DNA from: Rachicladosporium sp. CCFEE 5018
Lineage: Eukaryota; Ascomycota; Dothideomycetes; Cladosporiales; Cladosporiaceae
Direction: 5' to 3'
DNA length: 64,000 nt
Assembly: GCA_002077045.2 (NCBI GenBank)
Contig: KZ111170.1
Coordinates: 62,001-126,000 of the forward strand
In this document: positions 56,635 to 64,000 of the stretch, in pieces
Layout of the letters: the number at the start of each line of letters is the position of its first letter
How positions within the stretch are numbered: position 1 is the stretch's first letter
Position numbers and translations under genes: made by a program
The notes under the pieces: model-generated
Databases searched by the model: none
Seen by the model: the letters and a program-made list of their open reading frames with translations, nothing else
What the model was told of the DNA's origin: nothing

Positions 56635-58242
56635 TCATACACCACTGCTTGCAGTCCTCGCGAACCGGCTCCTGGGCTCATCTGCCACCATATGGCCCAT
56701 TGCCTGGCCCGGCTCAGCAAGTGGAGCATACATCTCGTCCGCTGGCGCAATGCCTGGACTATCCACCCTGCCAACGTCAGGAACAGTGTCCGAGAGCTTG
56801 CGACTATCACCCGCCTGGGCAAGGTAGCCGTATCGTCCTGACGTGGTGGTCACTGCAGCTGGACGTAGTGTGGTGGTGTTCTCGTTCGTAGTCTCTGCGC
56901 GGTACCCGGTGCCGTACATGCCTTCGCCCTTGAGCTCCTCGCTTCTCCGTCCTTGACCTTGGGCCATCATGGTACCGTCTGGACCGCCGTGGGTGCTGCT
57001 TGCCTTCTCGTTGGCCCCGTCGACGTTGTTGGCTATGGTCAGTTCGTTCGCAACATGGCTAGCGTCTGCCTCATTGATACCAGCAGCCATGAGTAGCTTC
57101 TTCCTACGAGCTACCTTGGTTGCATGGTCTGTGTCCTGATCCGGATTGGCGGTCTCGTACTCCAGGATCTTACTGCTAGAGTGTCAGCGTCCTGTCTGTG
57201 CAAGTATACGATCCGCATTTGGCTTACATGAACTTGTAGAATCCAGATGCGAGAATGGATCCGAGGATAGGTCCCAGCCAGTATATCTATAGTGTTGTCA
57301 GTTAAAACTCGGACAAAGCCTACACAATGCCGCAGCCCGCCCGACTCACCCAGTGATAGCTATTGAACGTGCGGTCCACAGCTGCTGGACCAAAACTACG
57401 AGCCGGATTCAGACTTCCGCCAGTGAAATAGACGCCTGTGAGCTCGGCCACAAACAGCGCCAGGCCAATCCTGCAAGATACCCATTAGTGAAAACGCTCA
57501 ATGGTGTTGCTCTGTTTCGATCGTACCCGACTGGCGCGATGAATGTGCCCTTGTGCTTCTCAGCAGCTAAATGAACGTCAATATGGAATTAATGTGTTGC
57601 TTTACTGTCCGGTGACCACTCACCCAACATGAAGATCGTGAAGACCAGTTGCGCAGTCAGGAACATCTCGATGAACAGGCCTTGCGCGACCGTTGTGCCT
57701 CCACCCAGAGACGTGCGGACGTTCAACTCTCCTGGAAACATGCAGGCAACTAGCGCAGCAGCCACAAGCCCTCCCAGCATCTGAGAGATGAACAGGAGGC
57801 CGCCGCGCACCCAAGGCAGTGCGCCTATAAGACACATCCCGAAGGTGACGGCCGGATTGAACAGCCCCCCGGAGATGCGGAAGAAGACCCACGCGTTGAC
57901 TGCGAGCGAGAAGCCGAAGCAGAGTGCGATGTACTGCAGCTGCTGTGGGTTACTGCCGGTCTGCGCAACCGTGAGACCGCTGGACGACGGGATGCTGTTG
58001 GCGACCTGTGCGCCCGATAGAGCAAACCACAAGAACAGAACGGTTCCAACGAACTCGCCAGTCATGGCAACGAAGTGGTTGCGGACAGAGTCTGGTACCT
58101 TGCTGAGGAACGGCAGACGAATGTCTTCATCGTTGAGAACAGCATCGGTTCTATTGGCTTTGGTGAAAGGGAGTGCGAGGCCGCGGCCCTTGAGCGGTTC
58201 CTGACGATGATTAGTGATGAGATCGCCTGCCAGAAGCGACAT
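56635..58242 (-). CDS. Aquaporin-like major intrinsic protein
   Basis: Five exons: 58242-57624, 57566-57527, 57470-57350, 57286-57228 and 57175-56635, with phases that all agree, giving 459 residues. The start is the ATG at 58242 (MSLLAGDL). An upstream ATG at 58298 would need an out-of-phase splice. Six membrane helices span about 55-285. The two pore motifs are canonical: GLFNPAVTF (Asn129) and GGSLNPARSFGP (Asn241), with the selectivity arginine after the second. FMLAAEKHKGTFIAPV and YWLGPILGS also match orthodox fungal aquaporins. The N-terminal 50 residues and a long C-terminal tail (from about 285, Thr/Gly/Glu-rich) are cytosolic and probably regulatory. Transport of water is likely. 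Glycerol or other solutes are not excluded. Confidence 0.92.
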
Positions 58243-60455
58243 AACGTAGGAGAAGAGATGAATCTGTCGGTGTAGGAGAGACCCACGTTGATATTCATGG
58301 TGTCAGCGCAACACCGGAACTCGTGTGGTCACGAATTCACGCTCCTGCCGGGTATCGAAGTGAAGACGTGAAAGAAGGAGAAGGAACGATAGCCTGCTCA
58401 CTCCAATGCGAGGAAGGTGCGCCCTCGTTATCTACTCAACCTCACCTCCTCCCACCATGCGCGCCCGCTAGACCGTTGACCGCCGTCACTGGCCGCCGCC
58501 ACAATCATCATGGAGTAATCACCTCACTGTCGAGAATAATCGACGTGCCCAGGATGTCTCGCACCCAATCGCTTCACGGATTTCCTGCCCTTATCCACAG
58601 CTTAAGCCTGTTTACGACGGAAGTATGCGTCGAAAGGCAGGTTGAGAGCAGCTTTGTCGGAGCTCTGTTGCGGCGGTCTGCATGTCTTACCATGAAAGTC
58701 ACGCGGTCATCTCGTGGGATTGAGTTTCGAAGCCCGTTGGCAGAGCCGGTAGAGCTCCATCTCGGAGTCTTGCACCGCGGTATTGCCATACACAACATCT
58801 GGTACGTTCAATGCGGGCGTCACTGTAGGGCTGAATCTCACCTTGAGCGACGACTATGCATGAGATTCAAGGATCTGATGCTTGTAAAAGGTAACATCCT
58901 GGTCTTCTTCGACGCCATCGATTCAAATCGCACCTCCCCCACAACTCGGAGCATTAAATGGTACGCTATTGGCGCTTGTGGGAGCCGGTGACGTCTAGTA
59001 CGAAGCCTAATACCGCCACAGCGATGTCCCGACTGGGTTGGGTCTGTCAATCCTCTACGGATGTTGTCGACTGCCTGGTTTGCAGACGCACGAAGGCGCC
59101 GTGAGCACCCCAAGTCTAACGAACTTCGCCGTATAGCATTGGCACAAGGTGCAGAACATACGAAGCTGTCCGCTACTAGTGCCGTCAAAATCTTGGCGCC
59201 GCTCATCTAGCAGCTCAACGATCGAGATGCTGACCGACGACGAAGCTGCTCTGGCGAGCCTTACGATAGTACTTCGTCACCGGGCGTTGTTCTTGCGCAG
59301 CAGATGGCAGTCCTTCCAGTCCTCGGCAGACAAGGAAATGAACATGCTCGGCGAGCGCTGACATCTGGAATCACTTCGATCCGAGAGATCTTGAACGTTT
59401 CTTACCGACGACGAGATGACTGGCCTTCTCACGGGCTTACAGAAGGCCCAGCCGATACAGCTGGCAATGCATTTTCCGAAGAAGATGACTATGGTCAGAG
59501 GGATTGCGTGCAGTAAGGCCGTCGTCGTGCATCACCGGAGTAACCTCCAGCTTCGGCTCGTCATTCGCACAAGGTATACGAGTCCATCGTTGACGCTGTT
59601 ACAGTCTTACGCCAGTATAAACATCGGCCCCATCGCTGAGATTCCATGCCAGAACCTACTTCGATCGTACTGCACATAGCGACGTTCTGATGAGGTGCCT
59701 TCGAGTGCCTTAGGTGGGTGCACAATGCCCACTGTCCAAGCACTTGCTCGTCGACTGAGTAGACGGAGCAGCGCATTCGTTATGTGGATCGTGGTCACGT
59801 AGAGCTCTCCAAACTCCCGAGAGCAAGAAGGCGTGAACGAGGAGAGGCGCACTGGAAAGGGACCAAGGCTACAGTACAGTATGTTAAGTCGCAGGTCGAT
59901 ATTCTCCAAGACCTTGGTGCCGGCTCCTGAAGGCCTCGGGATCCTCCACGCCAACGATCACTGGGCTCGCGTCGTGAGATATGGAGCCAGCTCATATGTT
60001 CAAGGATGGGATCGCGTCAATGACTAAGCTCTTGATGGCCGCAGAGCCATACAGGACTATACCTCCCTCCAGTCAGCGATGCGCCTCATCTCTGACGGGG
60101 AGCATATCCTGCAGCGCCTGTGGCCAGGGGTGTCGTCCTGTCATGTTGCATCATCAGCATCACAGGACTCGCCAATGCAAGCGATGGGATTGGCCGCTAT
60201 CTGATGTCCTCAGTCTGCGGGCCATATGGTCGTGACGGACGATCCATGATCCAAAGTCAAATGCTGCCCAAATTGATAGCTACATTGAGTACTATCTCCT
60301 CTTGTTAATTTCGCAGTACGTTATTGTCTTCATGTCGATACAGCGCGAGATTGTCTATACCTCAGGATCAAACCCAATCATCGGACGATCAGCTAGTGGA
60401 TAGCAGCCAGTCCTCCACGGATACGATGTCAGGGGCACCTAGCGTACCCCTCTAG
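58243..60455. other. Gene-poor region before the right copy of the duplicated block
   Basis: About 2.2 kb. Open frames, the longest 58323-58991 (plus), show no motif, signal peptide or coherent splice structure. The last 100 bp end in a CTCTAG acceptor-like site at 60455, where the open frame of gene A begins. Confidence 0.4.
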
Positions 60456-60986
60456 GTTAGACCAGCAATCGACATTGCCAGTCCGGACGAAGTACCTGTC
60501 GTCACGCGGATTGACTCCGGGCTAGCGAGCACATTAGACCAGGTCATCGAACTCCCGCCGCCTCCGCCAGTCGCAGTGGTCCTCCCATACCCTTTCACCC
60601 TCCACACGAACGGCGTGTTCGGCTATGAATGTGGCACAGCATTTATAATGACTGCTCGAGTGGCGCGCACGCTAAGGGTAATGCTCAACGACGAGGGCCT
60701 CACACCAGCAGAGATTCGACGCATACAGGTCGAAACCTATGTGCGATGGTCTGCTGGCGCTAGAGGTATCTGGACGGACCTGGAAGGTGAGGAGTGGTTC
60801 GTGGAGTATGAGGCGCATCTATTCGGCAATGGAGGGCATGAGCAGGATTTCTCGTACGAACCGTCCGAGGACCGGTTGGCTTGGTACCGTAGGCGGACCC
60901 GAGAGAGAGACGCGGTGGTGGGTTTTGCGGAGGCTCTGCACTGCGCGAAAGACACGAGAAGGGATGGGCAGGGGCGATTGATGTGA
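60456..60986 (+). CDS. Gene A, right copy: intact-looking member of the A/B family
   Basis: The frame is open from just after an acceptor-like CTCTAG (60455) to the TGA at 60986, 176 residues. A minimal product from the ATG at 60648 (MTARVARTLR) would be 112 residues and matches the start of the left copy. The upstream part reads VVTRIDSGLASTLDQVIELP and a five-Pro run, so an earlier exon is likely but was not located. The C-terminal module has RWSAGARGIWTDLEGEEW and VEYEAHLFGNGG followed by EQDF, related to the end of gene B (GRGLPWG..., EYWARLERHLFLHGG). No known domain, signal peptide or membrane span. Function unknown. Confidence 0.6.
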   Translation, partial: VRPAIDIASPDEVPVVTRIDSGLASTLDQVIELPPPPPVAVVLPYPFTLHTNGVFGYECGTAFIMTARVARTLRVMLNDEGLTPAEIRRIQVETYVRWSAGARGIWTDLEGEEWFVEYEAHLFGNGGHEQDFSYEPSEDRLAWYRRRTRERDAVVGFAEALHCAKDTRRDGQGRLM

Positions 60987-61534
60987 GTCAAAACGTCCTG
61001 AGGCAATCGCTGATCTTGAGGTCAGACAAATTTAACAAATGACCATTAGTGGCGTCGCAAATTCAGCCAATGCCTCACGGTCATTCGATAATATGGCTAA
61101 TCCAGAGAGTCGCTAGGGAATGACTGACCAGTGAATGCTAGTTGGTTTGGGATGACTAGAGTGAGCAATACGGTACCCTCACAGCGGGAGCTGCCGCAAA
61201 TTGTGATCTTTTCCAGCTTCTGGCATCATTACACTGGGCGAAGCTCTGCACCCTCGACACTTCGCCGAGATAGTTGACTCCTAGTATCACTGACATCAAC
61301 ACCTTTAATCTGGACCATCGTGAAACCGCGTCTCGGTTTAGCATCGGATGCTGGTCTTTATAAATGACGGGATTGGGCCGCTCAGCATGTCCTCAACTTC
61401 GCAGCCTTTCGCGAACACTTTGCCGTCCTCTCGACCTGCAAAACACGGTTTGCATTCGCTCATAAGAATGTCACCCTCTTCGCCATCCTCTCCGTCCCAT
61501 CGAAGACCCAGACGCATTTTCGACGGTCGCAAAG

Positions 61535-62404
61535 ATGGGCATACCGTTGTGGACAGACCCCGACGAGGTACAACAACCTCCCAACAGCAGAGCGGCGCCT
61601 CGCGTCCCCGGACTACTTGGAAGATACAGCACTGACGACTTCTGCGCCCTGAGAGACTGGACGGAAGGCGAGCGCACCACCCGACGTAACGCGGCTACGC
61701 ACGCCATACGACAGATGCTCCGCGATGATGATAGCGCTGCTCCCAGCATCCTCGCTGCCACAGTGGTAACAGCAGCGACCACTCCGCCTCGTCCTCGAGA
61801 TCGTACAGCTTCGTCCACCATCGCTGCTCCAACCGTTGTCCCAACGAACGTCCAGCCGACCAGTGGCAATCAGGCTAACGACGTCTCCGATGTGCTCGTC
61901 AACGCAGCAGCAGTCGGTCTGCTTCGCCTCGCATGTGGCGATGCTCCAGTAACGATCACTGCTCCGTCCGTCATCACATCGACAACCGAGCAGGCCAGCG
62001 GCAACACGAACGTCAACACTCCCCTCTCAAGCCTCACCAGACCAACCGGTCCGCTGGCTCCTCCACCAAGTGGCACCTCAGCATCGGCCTACGCCCCAAC
62101 CGCCCTCAGATACATCCGCGACAAAGACGGCATCTCCATCCGTGGCCCCGCCTTCACACCCAACCGCCTCGCCAGAATGCTGATACGGGATATCCTGACC
62201 AACGTGGAGAGACTCCCTCCCTGGAGTGTCCGCCTGCGTTTCGAAGTCATGTTGATGGCCTGGGAGACGGGTAGAGGTCTGCCTTGGGGCAAGTCTGCGG
62301 TTGATACGGAGGCGGGGGAGTACTGGGCGAGGCTTGAGAGGCATCTGTTCCTGCATAGAGGGAGGGCGGAGGGTTTTGTGCCTGAGGAGGCGGCTGAGGG
62401 GTAG
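61535..62404 (+). CDS. Gene B, right copy: 289-aa protein of an unknown lineage-specific family
   Basis: ATG at 61535, in the same context as the left copy (MGIPLWTDPDE). The first about 95 residues have diverged strongly and lack three codons found in the left copy. From TIAAPTVVPTN to the end the two proteins are nearly identical, including RYIRDKDGISIRGPAF, NRLARMLIRDIL, GRGLPWG and EYWARLERHLFLHRG. The contrast between a diverged N-terminus and a conserved C-terminal half suggests either strong constraint on the C-terminal module or partial gene conversion. No recognised domain. Frame preservation in both copies suggests that B is the functional core of the cassette. Confidence 0.72.
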   Translation: MGIPLWTDPDEVQQPPNSRAAPRVPGLLGRYSTDDFCALRDWTEGERTTRRNAATHAIRQMLRDDDSAAPSILAATVVTAATTPPRPRDRTASSTIAAPTVVPTNVQPTSGNQANDVSDVLVNAAAVGLLRLACGDAPVTITAPSVITSTTEQASGNTNVNTPLSSLTRPTGPLAPPPSGTSASAYAPTALRYIRDKDGISIRGPAFTPNRLARMLIRDILTNVERLPPWSVRLRFEVMLMAWETGRGLPWGKSAVDTEAGEYWARLERHLFLHRGRAEGFVPEEAAEG

Positions 62405-62802
62405 AGGGGGATAGTGGTAGGGAGTGTATGGGCTTTGTTGCGAGGGACCGGGGGCGCTGACTTGACAGGCAGGCAGACATAAGGCCGGGTGAGCTGAGCT
62501 ATATTAGCGAGTATTTCGTCGGATGGTAATCGCGTTTGGACTCCTCAATGGCTCGATCAGCGCGCCTAGTGGCATTCAGGGTGATACTCATACACCCGTC
62601 GGGGTAGCAACAAAGTAAGAACCACCATCACAGAAGGAACTCCTCAGTCTGCTCTTCCCCTGCCCGTTCCTTCCTCACTCCCCAGCCCATCACATGTCAA
62701 CACCGCACTCCCTCGCGTTCACTCCACCTCTCACCACATCCCCAATAACCGTTCACTTGCATCGCTTGACTGCATGGATATCACCATCGCTTCCTCGCAA
62801 CG

Positions 62803-64000
62803 ATGCGCTTGCTGCGCGATCTAATCGACATAACTATCGCATCGCTGTCGTTTCTTAGATCTTGCAGCATCACTATCGCTGCGCTCGTTGGTTGTGCAAT
62901 CACTTCGACACGGGATTGGAGAGCTGTGTTGGGTAGAGAAGTGAAGCAGTATAGCTTCTACCAGGTGAGCCCCAAGGTGATCGGTGAAGTATTGCGTGAG
63001 ACATCGGCGTGGCGGCGGCGGCAGCAGAATAGGGCGGACACTGCATCCAACACCCACAGTCTTGTACTGACAGAGAAGATCATCGTTGGAGAAGTGAAGT
63101 TCAGCGAGAGAGATAAGGAACGACTCAGTAGGCAGATCGAGGCGCAAGGAAAGCCGAAACCACGTCAGGCGAGCGCGGTATACCAGAGGAGACCAGAGCG
63201 TAAGAAGCGAAGTGACCCTCAATCCGAAGCGCCAGAGGAGGCTGTTGACTCAGGTGAGAGCCACAGCGCGGAGCAGATCAAGCAGCCGGAACCACCAACT
63301 CAGCAAAGGCGCGGCAAGTCACTCGAACACCAACTACCCGAAGAAGCAGTCGAAGACGTCGACACCCACAGCGCCGAGAAGACCAAGGAGGCAGAAGTAC
63401 CCGTCCAACGCGAGCGCAAGTCATCGCTCGACCTTCTACTACCCGAAGAAGTCGTTGACTCCGTCGAGAGCAATAGCGTCGAACAGACCGAGTTCCCAGA
63501 ACCTCCAAACCACCGCCACCGCAGCATCTCCCTTCACCTTCCGTCCCTCCTACCTCAGCAGCAACCACCGACACCGCGAATCATCCTCCCGGGCCTCAGT
63601 TCGCAATCTCGCCCGAGCGACGCGCACGCAAACAGTCTCTCAAGCAGGCCCTCACTACGGCTATCAAGCGCGCAGCTATGCGGCAATCCCAGGATAGCTT
63701 GCTCTCGGGCACCACAGCACAAGCCTCCGCAGAATCGCCGCAAAGTCCAATGAAATTCGATTGGACGCCAGTCCGCAGGCGAGCATCGAGTGTGCAGGAG
63801 AGAGGTGGACTAGACTCTTTCAACGCTGCGTTCAGCGAAGGTGAGAGAGGTGAGTCGAAGCCGTTTACTTTCAACGTGCAAGCGGCGGAGTTTAAGCCTG
63901 CAGTCCCGCAAGAGACGCCAAGACTGCCGGAGTGGAGGAGGAAAGCGAGGCCTCTGCCGTCGTTTGCTGGGACGCCACCGGCGCTTTATCAGAGCCCTAC
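62803..64000 (+). pseudogene. Gene C, right copy: frameshifted at about 63608, incomplete at window end
   Basis: The ATG at 62803 begins MRLLRDLIDITIASLSFL, the same hydrophobic N-terminus as the left copy. Here the leader is open straight through to the repeat region without any stop, so splicing is not required, although the GTGAGC donor at 62965 is conserved. The tandem QRERKSS / PEE-V repeats follow. At about 63608 one C present in the left copy is absent (TCGCAATCTCG against TCGCAATCCTCG), after which the frame runs to a premature stop at 63753, 316 residues. Downstream of that the original frame is still conserved to the window end, so the lesion is recent or a sequencing error. Confidence 0.6.

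Larger units (their letters stand above)
60648..64000 (+). repeat. Right copy of the duplicated A-B-C gene block (runs off the window)
   Basis: Direct, diverged copy of 15-3372, about 60.63 kb away. Order and spacing are kept: A (to 60986), spacer 60987-61534, B (61535-62404), spacer 62405-62802, C (62803 onward). The spacers align with their left counterparts, with small indels, and contain no additional gene I can support. The copy continues beyond 64000. Confidence 0.9.

Noticed and set aside
58243..58298. Upstream ATG (MNINVG) as aquaporin exon 1
   Set aside because: A GTGGGT...GGCAG splice gives the wrong phase for the aquaporin frame. The ATG at 58242 is sufficient.
58323..58991. 222-codon open frame upstream of the aquaporin gene
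   Set aside because: No motif, no splice partners, erratic composition. Likely chance in GC-rich sequence.
1..64000. tRNA, rRNA or CRISPR-like arrays
   Set aside because: A scan by eye for B-box-type GGTTCGA sequences with matching cloverleaf arms, and for regular spaced repeats, found no credible case. The few GGTTCGA matches lie in coding sequence.

Overview
The window looks like a piece of a filamentous ascomycete genome, most likely a Dothideomycete of the Mycosphaerellales/Capnodiales type. The introns are short (about 45-200 nt), with GT(A/G)AG(T/C)-like donors and CTNAC-like branch sites. Genes are packed on both strands. Several products are fungus-specific: the V-ATPase c' subunit, the SAGA subunit Spt8, an AtfA-type bZIP factor and a SAD-3/Hrr1-like helicase. 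The genus call is inference; no rDNA or other marker is present. Two 100-N runs (24609-24708 and 45334-45433) are assembly gaps.

Layout. Positions 15-4000 hold a three-gene cassette of unrecognised genes, named A, B and C here. It recurs in the same orientation at 60456-64000, so the window is bracketed by a diverged direct duplication about 60.6 kb apart. From 4.6 to 14.2 kb there are an unassigned fungal protein, a ZNFX1/SAD-3-like RNA-silencing helicase (minus) and SPT8 (with a one-base frameshift). From 14.2 to 21 kb the sequence is gene-poor, with a decayed BTB gene. From 21 to 33 kb lie DOA1/UFD3, a secreted protein broken by a gap, an SRAP/HMCES protein, an MGR3-like mitochondrial TPR protein, a small unknown gene and proteasome alpha1. 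From 33 to 46.5 kb lie a WKF-domain protein, a small unknown gene, an isochorismatase/AlkB-like fusion, atfA, a partial CTI6-like PHD gene, and the N-terminus of a probable Rom2-type RhoGEF. The last two are both cut by the second gap. From 47 to 58.3 kb lie VMA11, a PKA catalytic subunit, a mitochondrial acyl-CoA synthetase, a CE3-type esterase and a convergent GH10 xylanase, and an aquaporin. From 58.3 to 60.4 kb I see no gene.

Most genes are unrelated housekeeping or regulatory genes, as is usual in fungi. The functional links I can support are modest. The esterase and xylanase sit side by side and both act on plant xylan. AtfA and PKA are both stress/nutrient regulators but are not adjacent. 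Doa1 and proteasome alpha1 belong to the same ubiquitin-proteasome pathway.

The most novel content is the A-B-C cassette. A and B are diverged relatives sharing a C-terminal signature. C is predicted to be membrane-anchored, with tandem repeats and a helical C-terminus. B is intact in both copies, A is frameshifted in the left copy and C is frameshifted in the right copy. Exon coordinates below were derived by hand from splice signals, reading-frame continuity and family sequence patterns I remember, so small boundary errors are possible.
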